Shown piece by piece: positions 1-7,774 of a stretch of DNA of 39,010 bases. Every line of letters begins with the position of its first letter. The stretch's first letter is position 1. The position numbers and the translations under genes were made by a program. The notes beneath the pieces were generated by a model. It saw only the letters and a program-made list of their open reading frames with translations. It was not told the DNA's origin and ran no database searches. Source of the stretch: SZUA-430 sp964647355 (GTDB taxonomy: Bacteria; Pseudomonadota; Alphaproteobacteria; Micropepsales; Micropepsaceae); NCBI GenBank assembly GCA_964647355.1, contig CAZYGK010000023.1, forward strand, positions 1-39,010. Reading direction: 5' to 3'.

Positions 1-724
1 AGAATGCACCCGCAATCACCGAGCCCGATGTCACGCCGAGCGTCACCGCCAATGTGAAGTAGATGATGCCGAGCGGCAGCTGCAGGATCATATAGATCAG
101 CGAGCTCCAGGTGCGGCCGTCGCCCAGAACGCGCTTGAACCGCGTCCACCAGGATCCGCCTTCGTCCTGTGTCGGCAGACGGCGCGGCATGCGCACGCCA
201 AGCAGCGCTTCGACGACGCGCCCTTCGACCCAACTGATCACTCGGATGGAGTAGACGAAGGCGATCGCGAACGGAATGCCGATAATGAGGATCGCCAAGC
301 CCAGCGTTAGGCTGAGGCCCGTGACAGCCCACGTGAAGTAGAAGATGCCCGTCGCGAGCGACAAGAGCATGTAGATCAGCGCGCCGTAGGCTTGCGGATC
401 GACGAGGACGCCGAAGATCCCAGGCCCGCTGCGTGCTGGCGCCTGTTCTTCGTCGCGTGGGAATGGGCTGATCGCTTGTTCCATGGCGATATACTCCTCC
501 GCCGTTTCGTGTGGTGTTCCATAGGTTTCGATGACGCGGGCGAGAAGCTGAGCCTCGGACTCTTCCGGGGTCTCGGCATGCTCGCCGCGCAGGTACTCTT
601 CCGCATCGGCCAAAGCGTCTTGAATCAACGCCGGCGCTTGGCCCCTCAGACAAACTTTCAGCTGATCGAGATACTCTTTGATGCTCTGCGGCGGCATCGG
701 CGCGGCCTTATTGCCTTCAGCCAT
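1..724 (-). CDS. Membrane protein with HAAS/DUF1700-like N-terminus and putative sensor membrane region (partial)
   Basis: The reading frame starts at an ATG (724-722) and stays open for 241 codons to the left edge, so the C-terminus is missing. The first ~90 residues are soluble and helical (start MAEGNKAAPMPPQSIKEYLDQL, with a segment ending in ETYGTPHETAEEYI). This resembles the HAAS/DUF1700 helical domain that often accompanies PadR regulators. Hydrophobic segments follow at about 113-160 and 215-241. The motif YMLLSLATGIFYFTWAV recurs as YMILQLPLGIIYFTLAV, so the membrane part is an internal duplication of the kind seen in the putative-sensor family (PF13796-like). The start overlaps the PadR stop by 8 nt (ATGGCTGA), which implies translational coupling. 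The HAAS and sensor assignments come from pattern memory, not a search. The function is probably membrane stress or signal sensing, paired with the PadR regulator. Confidence 0.7.
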   Translation of the reverse strand, partial: MAEGNKAAPMPPQSIKEYLDQLKVCLRGQAPALIQDALADAEEYLRGEHAETPEESEAQLLARVIETYGTPHETAEEYIAMEQAISPFPRDEEQAPARSGPGIFGVLVDPQAYGALIYMLLSLATGIFYFTWAVTGLSLTLGLAILIIGIPFAIAFVYSIRVISWVEGRVVEALLGVRMPRRLPTQDEGGSWWTRFKRVLGDGRTWSSLIYMILQLPLGIIYFTLAVTLGVTSGSVIAGAF

Positions 725-1088
725 TGGCGCCTCCCGGTTCGACGAGAGAGTCGACGAAGCCGCGCAGGTCCGCCCACACTTCGCGCCACGTGGCGAGTGC
801 TTCGCGTCCGAGATCCGATATCGCGTAGTACCGCCGCGGCGGCCCCGACATCGAAACTTCGACGCGGCTGGACAACAGCCCTGCAGCATGCAGCGAGCGC
901 AGCACCGGATAGATCGCGCCTTGCTTCAAGAACGAAGCGCCGCCGGCTTTCGTGCCGATCTCCTTGGCGATCTGGTAGCCGTACATTTCTTCCCCCGTGC
1001 GCTCCAGCAACGCTAGAAGCACCATAGCGGCGATGCCGCTATGCAGTTCCTTCCGGAACTTCTTTACGTGTGCTTCGGCCGACGTCAC
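717..1088 (-). CDS. PadR family transcriptional regulator
   Basis: A 123-residue winged-helix protein starting at GTG (1088-1086). The PadR signature is clear: LALLERTGEEMYGYQIAKEI, then a GAIYPVLRSLHAAGLL recognition-helix/wing segment, then GPPRRYYAISDLGREAL. These proteins are usually dimeric repressors that bind palindromic operators, often in their own promoter, and they commonly control a co-transcribed membrane gene. The next gene overlaps by 8 nt, giving a two-gene operon. A TTGACT/TATATG promoter with an overlapping inverted repeat lies about 70-95 bp upstream, consistent with autorepression. The ligand is unknown. Confidence 0.9.
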   Translation of the reverse strand: MTSAEAHVKKFRKELHSGIAAMVLLALLERTGEEMYGYQIAKEIGTKAGGASFLKQGAIYPVLRSLHAAGLLSSRVEVSMSGPPRRYYAISDLGREALATWREVWADLRGFVDSLVEPGGANG

Positions 1089-1156
1089 TGCGCCCTCCCG
1101 CTGAGTCGCTTGGGCGCCTTGAACCTCGGCGACTTGGTATCGGTATCATGGACACG

Positions 1157-1184
1157 CATATAGTGCGAAGCTCATACTAGTCAA
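1157..1184 (-). promoter_or_regulatory. Candidate sigma70-type promoter for the padR operon
   Basis: Read on the minus strand, TTGACT (1184-1179) is followed after 16 bp by TATATG (1162-1157). Both are close to the -35/-10 consensus and sit about 70 bp upstream of the padR GTG. This is one of the few AT-rich patches in the neighbourhood. No transcription start is demonstrated. Confidence 0.5.
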
Positions 1185-1197
1185 GCAATACTACTAG
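1177..1197. promoter_or_regulatory. Inverted repeat CTAGT-N11-ACTAG, possible PadR operator
   Basis: CTAGT (1177-1181) and ACTAG (1193-1197) are inverted copies with centres 16 bp apart. The left arm overlaps the -35 hexamer of the candidate padR promoter. A dimeric PadR bound here would occlude RNA polymerase. PadR operators vary between family members, so this is a positional inference. Confidence 0.35.
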
Positions 1198-1352
1198 GTT
1201 AATCCGCGGAAATGGGCCAAGTCACGGAATCGTGGCCTGTTCGCACCGGATTGGGAGAAGTTCGCTGGGGAATAGCCACCTCGGTTGACCAGCCACGCCC
1301 GCCAGCTAGCCTCCATGCGGTCCGTGCCGGGCATCTCGGGGGGGAGTTGAGC

Positions 1353-3161
1353 GTGCGCCGTCGTCGCTGGAACCTGGCTTTGGCCGGGCTGAGTGCCCTG
1401 TGCCTAATCGCGGCGTCGCATGGCGTAGCGGCCCAAGGAATGCCGGTCGCGCAACCCCCGACCGTTCCGCCAATACCGCAACCGGGGCAACCCCAGCCCG
1501 CCGCACCGGCTCCGGAAGTCCAACCCACGCCGACCGGGCCAGCGCTGCTCGTAAACACCACATCGACGGTCAGAATATTCCGCGAAGCATGGAGCGATGC
1601 CGACGAGCGCGGCTATTCCGAGTTCATCGCCGCGATCGGCAATGCCAACTGCCGCACGATCGATCAATGCATCAAGAATCCGGCGAACCCGTTTTCGCGC
1701 ACGGAGCGGCCGGGCGTGTACTTCGCCGCCGACTGCGCCGACCTGCCGTACTTCTTGCGCGCCTACTACGCGTGGAAGCGCGGACTTCCGTTCTCCTACA
1801 TCTCCGCGGTCAGTCCGCGCGGCAGCACGCGCGACATTCGCTACACCGCCAGCGGCAATAGCATCTCGGGCCGCCGTGACATTCTGACGGGCTCGGCGAA
1901 CGGCCTCGATCTTCTCGTTACGCTTCGCAACACGATTTCCTCCGCCATGTACCGGCTGCATCCGGACATGGAAGGCACCGACCTCTATCCCGTCCGCCTC
2001 GATCGCAAGGCGCTGCGTGCCGGCTCCGTGCTCTACGATCCGAACGGCCACCTCGCCGTCGTCTACAAAGTCGAAGACGACGGGCGCGTGCTCTACATGG
2101 ACGCTCACCCCGACAACTCGCTGACGCGCGGCACCTACGGGCGCAAGTTCGTGCGTTCGTCGCCGGGCATGGGCTCGGGCTTCAAGAACTGGCGCCCGGT
2201 GCGTCTGGAGGGCGGCACCAAGACGGCGGACGGCGTGATCGTGGGCGGTCGCATGGTCTTCGCCAAGAACGCCGAAATCCCCGATTACTCGACGGAACAA
2301 TTTTTCGGCAACGCTGCGCGCCCCGAAAGCGACCGCCAGTGGGCGTCGGGCCCCTTCCTGCTCGAAGGCCAATCCGTCGACTACTACGACTATCTGCGCG
2401 CCAAGATGGGCGGCGGGTCGCTCGCCTATGAGCCGATCCAAGAGCTGCGCAACATGATGCGCGCCAACTGCGAGGACATCAAATACCGCGCCGAAGCCGT
2501 CGATCTCGCGATCGCGCGCGGCATCCAGTTCAAAGGCCAGCCGCAGCGCTTGCCGCCGAACATCTACGGCACCGAGGGCGAGTGGGAGGACTTCTCGACG
2601 CCCTCGCGCGATGCGCGGTTGAAGACGTCATTCAAGGAACTGCGCGATCAAGTGCAGCGCTTCGTCGAATGGCAAGCCGCGGGCGATCGCCGGGTTCAGT
2701 ACGCGGGCTACGATTTGCTCGCCGACCTTCTCGCGGCCTACGACCAAGAGGCGACGGCGTGCACGATCGTCTACAAGCGTTCCAACGGCGCGCCCCTACA
2801 ACTGGGCTATGAAGACGTGCGCCGCCGCATGTTCCTGCTCTCGTTCGATCCATATCACTGCATCGAACGCCGCTGGGGCGCGACCGATCCGGCCGAACTC
2901 GGCAGCTGCCGCGACGACGGCTACAAGGCCGAGTGGTATGCGGCAGAACAAAGCTTGCGCAATCAGATCGACCGCACCTACGACGCTCGAATGGACTTCG
3001 GCCTCGCGGAGTTGAAGCAAGGTCCCGGCCCCGGCAAAGGCGTCGCGACCCCACCCGATATCGACGCCCGCGGCTATCTGATGAATTTGCTCAGTAGCCG
3101 CGGCGCAGCGCCGCCGCCACCGACCGGTTACCCCGGCGTTCCATCGACGGCAACGCGCTAG
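1353..3161 (+). CDS. Secreted protein with possible papain/NlpC-like Cys-His-Asp triad
   Basis: The frame is open from 1212, but the GTG at 1353 is preferred. It follows a GGGGGGGAG ribosome binding site and opens directly into a signal peptide (VRRRRWNLALAGLSALCLIA, cleavage near VAAQG). This gives 602 residues. A Pro-rich linker follows (about residues 30-65). A globular region then has a Cys in FAADCADLPYFLRAYYAWK (C128), a His in DPNGHLAVVYKVEDD (H233) and an Asp in LYMDAHPDNS (D250). That order and the strand-like context recall papain-fold cysteine peptidases or amidases (NlpC/P60, CHAP, transglutaminase-like). The C-terminal ~330 residues show no motif I recognise. The product is probably periplasmic. 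I know no close family and infer a possible cell-wall role only from the fold-like pattern and from the nearby polysaccharide deacetylase. Confidence 0.6.
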   Translation: MRRRRWNLALAGLSALCLIAASHGVAAQGMPVAQPPTVPPIPQPGQPQPAAPAPEVQPTPTGPALLVNTTSTVRIFREAWSDADERGYSEFIAAIGNANCRTIDQCIKNPANPFSRTERPGVYFAADCADLPYFLRAYYAWKRGLPFSYISAVSPRGSTRDIRYTASGNSISGRRDILTGSANGLDLLVTLRNTISSAMYRLHPDMEGTDLYPVRLDRKALRAGSVLYDPNGHLAVVYKVEDDGRVLYMDAHPDNSLTRGTYGRKFVRSSPGMGSGFKNWRPVRLEGGTKTADGVIVGGRMVFAKNAEIPDYSTEQFFGNAARPESDRQWASGPFLLEGQSVDYYDYLRAKMGGGSLAYEPIQELRNMMRANCEDIKYRAEAVDLAIARGIQFKGQPQRLPPNIYGTEGEWEDFSTPSRDARLKTSFKELRDQVQRFVEWQAAGDRRVQYAGYDLLADLLAAYDQEATACTIVYKRSNGAPLQLGYEDVRRRMFLLSFDPYHCIERRWGATDPAELGSCRDDGYKAEWYAAEQSLRNQIDRTYDARMDFGLAELKQGPGPGKGVATPPDIDARGYLMNLLSSRGAAPPPPTGYPGVPSTATR

Positions 3162-3242
3162 CTCTTGCCGAGCGCGCGCTCGCCTGCGTCCGTCATCCGA
3201 TCGAAAGATTCTGTAGATTGGCGAGGATACGTCAACCGCGCG

Positions 3243-3848
3243 CTACGGCACCAAATCGCCTAAGAACGTGAACTCGACCCCGTTGCCTTTCACCTCGAGC
3301 GTCCAACGCGAAAAATTGGGCGCCGCCGAGCAGGAATTGCCGTCGCCGTGCAGGATCAACGTGGCGGTCGCGGCATGACGCGCACCAACGGCAAAGCCGG
3401 TGAGTTGCGCAACGCCGCTCAACCGCCATTCTTTATAGAGGTTGGGACCGTTCGGCGGTGTGGGACTGCCGCTCGTACGCGGATCGACCTCAAACCGCGA
3501 CATCGCGCGTGGAAGTGTGAACACCACGCGCCCGCGCTTGCCGGCCGGATCGATGAAGTCGAACCCGACGAAGTTGCGGATCGCGGCGCGAACACGATAG
3601 GGGCCGGTGGATGGGTCGACGATTCCGGAGATGTTGTCCGGAAATCCCGCATTGCTATAGAGCACGGCCGTCGGCGCAAATCGCATGAGCGCAAGCTCCG
3701 CGCGCACATAGGGCTCGATCGGTCCGGAGACGTCCATGCGCTGGCCCGGCTCCGTGCAGCACGCGCAGGCCTGCGCCGCTTCGGTCTGCGCGAACAAGGC
3801 AGCCGCCATCGTCAACGCCAAAGTCGTCGCGCGCCGCATCTTGAACAC
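3243..3848 (-). CDS. Small secreted protein with N-terminal CACC motif, function unknown
   Basis: A 201-residue protein with a signal peptide (FKMRRATTLALTMAAALFAQ, likely cleavage before or within AAQACACC). The mature protein begins with the cluster ACACCTEPGQR, which could bind metal or, less likely, be lipidated; no convincing lipobox is seen. The rest looks beta-rich, with segments such as YRVRAAIRNFVGFDFIDPAG, a conserved-looking HAATATLILHGDGNSC and a C-terminal FTFLGDLVP. It is on the same strand as the polysaccharide deacetylase, 18 nt downstream of its stop, so the two may be co-transcribed. I do not recognise the family. Confidence 0.6.
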   Translation of the reverse strand: MFKMRRATTLALTMAAALFAQTEAAQACACCTEPGQRMDVSGPIEPYVRAELALMRFAPTAVLYSNAGFPDNISGIVDPSTGPYRVRAAIRNFVGFDFIDPAGKRGRVVFTLPRAMSRFEVDPRTSGSPTPPNGPNLYKEWRLSGVAQLTGFAVGARHAATATLILHGDGNSCSAAPNFSRWTLEVKGNGVEFTFLGDLVP

Positions 3849-3866
3849 TCCGTAGTTTGTTGGACC

Positions 3867-4739
3867 TTAACGCGCGATCGCGCCGTAGGGCATGATGCCG
3901 TCGCTCGTCGCCACCGGCACGTCGTCCGGCGCGACCGGCGCTTTATACTGATCGTACTCGCGCACCTCGTCGAGTGTTACGAACGTGTAGCCCTCGGCCA
4001 CGAGTTTGGGCAGCATGATGCTGAGCATCCAAAGCGACCGCTCGCGGATGTCGTGCATCAACACGACGCCGCCCTGTTTGCGCCGGATTTCGCGCATGTA
4101 GCCGCGTGCGCATTCTTCCGCCGACAGATCGTGCGCCCAGCAATCCCAGTCCGCTGCCGCGCGTAGCGTCCCGCTGTCGTCGTAGGAGATGCTGCCGCCG
4201 ACGTCCCAATAGATCGGGCCGACATAGTGCTTCAGAACCGGATCCTCGTTCAGGATGCGCGCATGCGCGCGACGCCAAACGCCGTAAGGCGCGCGGAAGT
4301 AAAGCCCCTGGCCCGGCCGCACATAAGGTGCGATCGCATCGTTCGTCCTACCGACTTGTCCTATCAAGCGCTGGGGGTTCTCGGCATACTGCCCAAGGTT
4401 GGCGTGCGAGAACGAGTGGTTCGCGATGACATGCCCTTCGCGCATCATCCGTTCCATTGTCGCCGGGTGATTGCGAACGCGCGTGCCGACCACAAAGAAC
4501 GTCGCGCGGACATTGTTCTGCGCCAGCGCGTCGAGCAACGGTCCGGTAAAGGCCGAGGGGCCGTCGTCGAAGGTCAATGCCAGCGTCTTCGTTCCGACGA
4601 GGCCGGACCGGTAGATGTTGCCCGGTTGAAAATACGCGTTCGCCGGCTCGATCTGCGAGGGCGGAAGCGTCACGAACGCGAGCACAAGCACAGCCGTGGC
4701 AACGGCCGTTGCGACAAACGACAATGCCCTCAGCAGCAT
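3867..4739 (-). CDS. Polysaccharide deacetylase (NodB homology domain), exported
   Basis: A 290-residue protein. The ATG at 4739 is chosen over a longer frame because it has a strong GGGGGAAGGAAACG ribosome binding site and leads straight into a hydrophobic signal/anchor (MLLRALSFVATAVATAVLVL). The carbohydrate esterase family 4 motifs are intact. TFDDGP is at about 56-61, with the catalytic base and metal Asp. The zinc motif HSFSH is at 108-112. RAPYG, YWDVGG and a C-terminal VLMHDI complete the set. Family members remove N- or O-acetyl groups from peptidoglycan, chitin-like or exopolysaccharide chains in the periplasm; the substrate here cannot be told. The gene precedes the small secreted Cys-rich protein gene on the same strand and is divergent from the ypfJ-like gene. 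Confidence 0.9.
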   Translation of the reverse strand: MLLRALSFVATAVATAVLVLAFVTLPPSQIEPANAYFQPGNIYRSGLVGTKTLALTFDDGPSAFTGPLLDALAQNNVRATFFVVGTRVRNHPATMERMMREGHVIANHSFSHANLGQYAENPQRLIGQVGRTNDAIAPYVRPGQGLYFRAPYGVWRRAHARILNEDPVLKHYVGPIYWDVGGSISYDDSGTLRAAADWDCWAHDLSAEECARGYMREIRRKQGGVVLMHDIRERSLWMLSIMLPKLVAEGYTFVTLDEVREYDQYKAPVAPDDVPVATSDGIMPYGAIAR

Positions 4740-4899
4740 TTCGTTTCCTTCCCCCAAGTCCCAGCGAAACGAGTTTCGCCGCAAGCGCCAGCCACACACA
4801 AGCGGAAGTTAATTCCGTCCGCTGCGCTGGTTCCGGTACTTTGAAAACTGGCTAAAAACTGCCAAGGTAAAGACCGGAAACAAGCCAAAGGGTTGTACG

Positions 4900-5766
4900 A
4901 TGAAGACTGACGGTCGCCGCCAAAGCGAAAATGTTGAGGACCGTCGCGGACGGACCGGGGGCCTGCCGATGGGACGCGCCGGTGTCGGCGGCTTGGGTTT
5001 GATCATCATCGTGGTGTTGGCGCTCGTATTCGGCGTCGATCCGCGCCAATTCTTGGGCCAAATTGAGCAGCAGCAAGGCGGCACCGAAGCGGTCCCCGGC
5101 CAGCCCTACCAAGAGAGCGCTGAAGAGGCGAAGCGCAGCGGCTTCATCAAGGTCGTGCTCGCCGAGACGGAGGACGTCTGGTCGGCGATCTTCAAGAATT
5201 CCGGCGCCGACTACCAAGAACCGAAGCTGGTTCTCTTCAGCGGCACGGTGAAGTCGGCATGCGGCTTCGCGCAAAGCGCGGCCGGGCCGTTCTATTGCCC
5301 GCGCGATCAGATGGTCTATCTCGACTTGTCGTTCTACGACGAGATGGTCTCGAAGCTCGGTGCGCAAGGCGACTTCGCGTTCGCCTACGTCGTCGCGCAC
5401 GAAGTGGGCCACCACATTCAGACATTGCTCGGGACCTCGCAAAAGGTGCAGGCCATGCGCCCGCGGGTGAGCGAAGCGCAGGGTAATGCGCTCTCGGTGA
5501 AGCTCGAACTCCAGGCGGATTGCTTCGCCGGTGTTTGGGCGAACCACACGGCCAAGAAGGACTTGCTCGAACAAGGCGACATCGAAGAAGCGATGAATGC
5601 AGCTTCGGCCGTCGGCGACGACCGGCTGCAAAAGGCGGCGCAGGGCTACGTCGTGCCCGAGAGCTTTACGCACGGCTCTTCCGCCCAGCGCGCGCAATGG
5701 TTCCGCACCGGGCTGCAATCCGGCAATCCAAACCAGTGCAACACGTTCGAGGCGGGAGACCTTTAG
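4900..5766 (+). CDS. ypfJ: Neutral zinc metallopeptidase, YpfJ family
   Basis: A 288-residue protein typical of the YpfJ family (PF04228). It has a short charged N-terminus (RRQSENVEDRRG), then GRAGVGGLGLIIIVVLALVFG forming one membrane anchor (about 25-45). The zinc-binding HEVGHHIQ follows at about 167-174. The second half has ELQADCFAGVWANH, which supplies the downstream metal and catalytic Glu/Asp residues, and an AQRAQWFRTGLQSG C-terminus. Length and architecture are complete. It is predicted to be an inner-membrane-anchored periplasmic peptidase; its natural substrates are not established. It is a single gene with an inverted repeat about 100 bp downstream, followed by sppA. Confidence 0.92.
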   Translation: MKTDGRRQSENVEDRRGRTGGLPMGRAGVGGLGLIIIVVLALVFGVDPRQFLGQIEQQQGGTEAVPGQPYQESAEEAKRSGFIKVVLAETEDVWSAIFKNSGADYQEPKLVLFSGTVKSACGFAQSAAGPFYCPRDQMVYLDLSFYDEMVSKLGAQGDFAFAYVVAHEVGHHIQTLLGTSQKVQAMRPRVSEAQGNALSVKLELQADCFAGVWANHTAKKDLLEQGDIEEAMNAASAVGDDRLQKAAQGYVVPESFTHGSSAQRAQWFRTGLQSGNPNQCNTFEAGDL

Positions 5767-5862
5767 TCTCCGCCGGTGTGTGACAGTCACAGTCGCACAA
5801 TTGTGAGGGGAATTGGACGCTCTTCTGCGCCAAAAAGCCCTCGAAAACTTGATGTGCCCTTA

Positions 5863-5891
5863 AGAGGCGGCCTTGTAAGCTGGCCGCCTCT
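5863..5891. terminator. Perfect 10-bp hairpin between ypfJ-like gene and sppA
   Basis: AGAGGCGGCC (5863-5872) and GGCCGCCTCT (5882-5891) are exact inverted copies with a 9-nt loop. No T-run follows on the plus strand, so this is not a textbook Rho-independent terminator. It could stabilise the 3' end of the ypfJ transcript or sit in the sppA leader. Confidence 0.5.
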
Positions 5892-5947
5892 CGCACCATG
5901 TATGGTGCTCACGGTTTCACCGGTTTTTTCCTTGAGGGGCAAGTCTC

Positions 5948-7717
5948 ATGTGGTCATGGTTCTTGGCGCGTCTTGCGGGCATCTTTAACCGCATCGCCTC
6001 GATCGTCATTTTCCTGGTTCTCTTGGCCGTCGTCTTTGGCGTTGTCGGCGTGTTCACGCAGCCGAAGCTGCCGGGCGAAATGGTGCTGACGCTCGACATG
6101 CGCAACGGCCTGCCGGACTCGCGCCCGAGCAATCCGTTCGCCGACCCGAACCGCATCGCCTCCGTCATCGACGCCGTGACCGCGCTCGCGAAGGCTGAAT
6201 CCGACGATCGCGTAAAGGGCCTTTACCTCCGCGTCGGCGGCAACGGCATCTCGACGGCCCAGGCGCAGGAAGTGCGCGCCGCGCTGAAGTCGTTCAAGGC
6301 GAAGGGCAAGTTCGTCATCGCTCACGCCCAGTCGTTCTACGCCAGCGGCATGGGCGACTACTTCCTCGCCAGCGCAGCCGACGAGATCTGGCTCCAGCCC
6401 GTCAGCTCGATGAACACGACCGGCGTTTCGACGACCTCGGCGTTCTTGCGCAACATGCTGGACAAGATTTCGGCCAAACCTGAATTCGCGCAGCGCTACG
6501 AATACAAAAACGCCGCGAACATGTTCATGGAAAAGGACTTCACGGCCGCGCACCGCGAAGCGAGCTACCGTCTGATCGAGTCGATCTTCGAAACCTCGAC
6601 CGCGGGCATCGCGGGCGACCGCAAGAAGACGCGTGACGAAGTCGTGGCCCTGATCAACGCCGCGCCCTACCTCACGCAGGAAGCGATCGACAAGAAGCTG
6701 ATCGACAAGCAAGGCTATGACGACGAAGCCGAAGACGCGGCCGTCGCCAAAGCCGGCGGCAAAGCCGAACTGACCACGCTGACCGAGTACTTCAAGATCG
6801 CGGGCAGCCCGTGGGAAGGTTTCGGCCGTCCGACGATCGCCTTCATTCAAGGCGACGGCGGCATCAACGACGGCAAGTCGGAAGGCGGCTTCGGCAGCGA
6901 ATCCTCGATCGGCGGCGACACGGTCGCGAAAGCGTTTCGCGATGCGACCGAAGACGACGACGTCAAGGCGATCCTGTTCCGCGTGAACTCGCCGGGCGGC
7001 TCCGCGCTCGCCTCGGATCAGATCCTGCAGGCGATCAAGAAGGCTCAGAAGGCCGGCAAAAAGGTCGTCGTCTCCATGGGCGATGTTGCGGCGTCGGGCG
7101 GCTACTATGTGTCGCTCTCGGCCGACAAGATCTTTGCGCACGAAACGACGATCACCGGCTCGATCGGCGTGTTGTCGGGCAAGATCGTAACGTCGGGCTC
7201 GTGGGCGCTGCTGGGCATCGACCTGAAGTCGCTTGGCGTCGGCAACAACGCGCTGATCGACTCGGCCACTCAGGCGTTCACGCCGGAGCAGTGGGCGCTG
7301 TTCAACAAGGGCATCGACCAGATCTACGAGGACTTCACCGCGAAGGTCGCGGCAGGCCGCAAGATGGAACTGGCGAAGGTGCGCGAGATCGCGAAGGGCC
7401 GGGTATGGACCGGCGCCGACGCGAAGCAGCGCGGCCTGGTCGACGAGTTCGGCGGCTTCCGCGCCGCACTCGAAGCGACGAAGGCGCTGGCCGGCATCCC
7501 GGCCGACCAGGAAATCAACCTGCGCCGCCCGAAGGCGAAGTCGCCGTGGGAAGAGTTCGCCGAAGCGTTCGGCACGTCGGCCGAGGTCGTGCGCACGGTC
7601 GCGATCTTGGGGCGGGTGCTCGAGAACGAAAAGGCGGCTGAGTTCTTGGGGCTCTTCGCCGACGAGGACAAGGCGCAAGCCCCGCAGCTGCGCATGCAGC
7701 AGCAAAAGACCCGCTAA
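5948..7717 (+). CDS. sppA: Signal peptide peptidase SppA, 67K type
   Basis: A 589-residue protein of the long SppA class, with two tandem peptidase S49 domains. The start has a GAGGGG ribosome binding site. An N-terminal anchor (about 17-37, SIVIFLVLLAVVFGVVGVF) places the catalytic part in the periplasm. The degenerate first domain carries the general-base Lys in YKNAANMF (about K187). The second domain carries the nucleophile Ser in GDVAASGGYY (about S383), preceded by FRVNSPGGSALASD and followed by TGSIGV. SppA cleaves residual signal peptides in the membrane after preprotein processing and works as a tetramer in E. coli. A strong terminator follows, so the gene appears monocistronic. Confidence 0.95.
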   Translation: MWSWFLARLAGIFNRIASIVIFLVLLAVVFGVVGVFTQPKLPGEMVLTLDMRNGLPDSRPSNPFADPNRIASVIDAVTALAKAESDDRVKGLYLRVGGNGISTAQAQEVRAALKSFKAKGKFVIAHAQSFYASGMGDYFLASAADEIWLQPVSSMNTTGVSTTSAFLRNMLDKISAKPEFAQRYEYKNAANMFMEKDFTAAHREASYRLIESIFETSTAGIAGDRKKTRDEVVALINAAPYLTQEAIDKKLIDKQGYDDEAEDAAVAKAGGKAELTTLTEYFKIAGSPWEGFGRPTIAFIQGDGGINDGKSEGGFGSESSIGGDTVAKAFRDATEDDDVKAILFRVNSPGGSALASDQILQAIKKAQKAGKKVVVSMGDVAASGGYYVSLSADKIFAHETTITGSIGVLSGKIVTSGSWALLGIDLKSLGVGNNALIDSATQAFTPEQWALFNKGIDQIYEDFTAKVAAGRKMELAKVREIAKGRVWTGADAKQRGLVDEFGGFRAALEATKALAGIPADQEINLRRPKAKSPWEEFAEAFGTSAEVVRTVAILGRVLENEKAAEFLGLFADEDKAQAPQLRMQQQKTR

Positions 7718-7735
7718 AGCAGCGGACGAAATGAG

Positions 7736-7764
7736 AGGCGCGGACCGCGGTCCGCGCCTTTTTT
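7736..7764 (+). terminator. Rho-independent terminator of sppA
   Basis: A perfect 24-bp GC-rich palindrome (7736-7759, arms AGGCGCGGACCG/CGGTCCGCGCCT) is followed by a T-run ending at 7764. It lies 18 bp after the sppA stop and just before the convergent cyclase gene. The minus strand has no U-tract, so it acts for sppA. Confidence 0.9.
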
Positions 7765-7774
7765 CATGCCCTGA

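Noticed and set aside
5954..7705. 583-codon open frame antisense to sppA
   Set aside because: It mirrors sppA, is Arg/Asp/Leu-rich with no recognisable motif, and has no ribosome binding site. Long antisense frames are expected in GC-rich genes.
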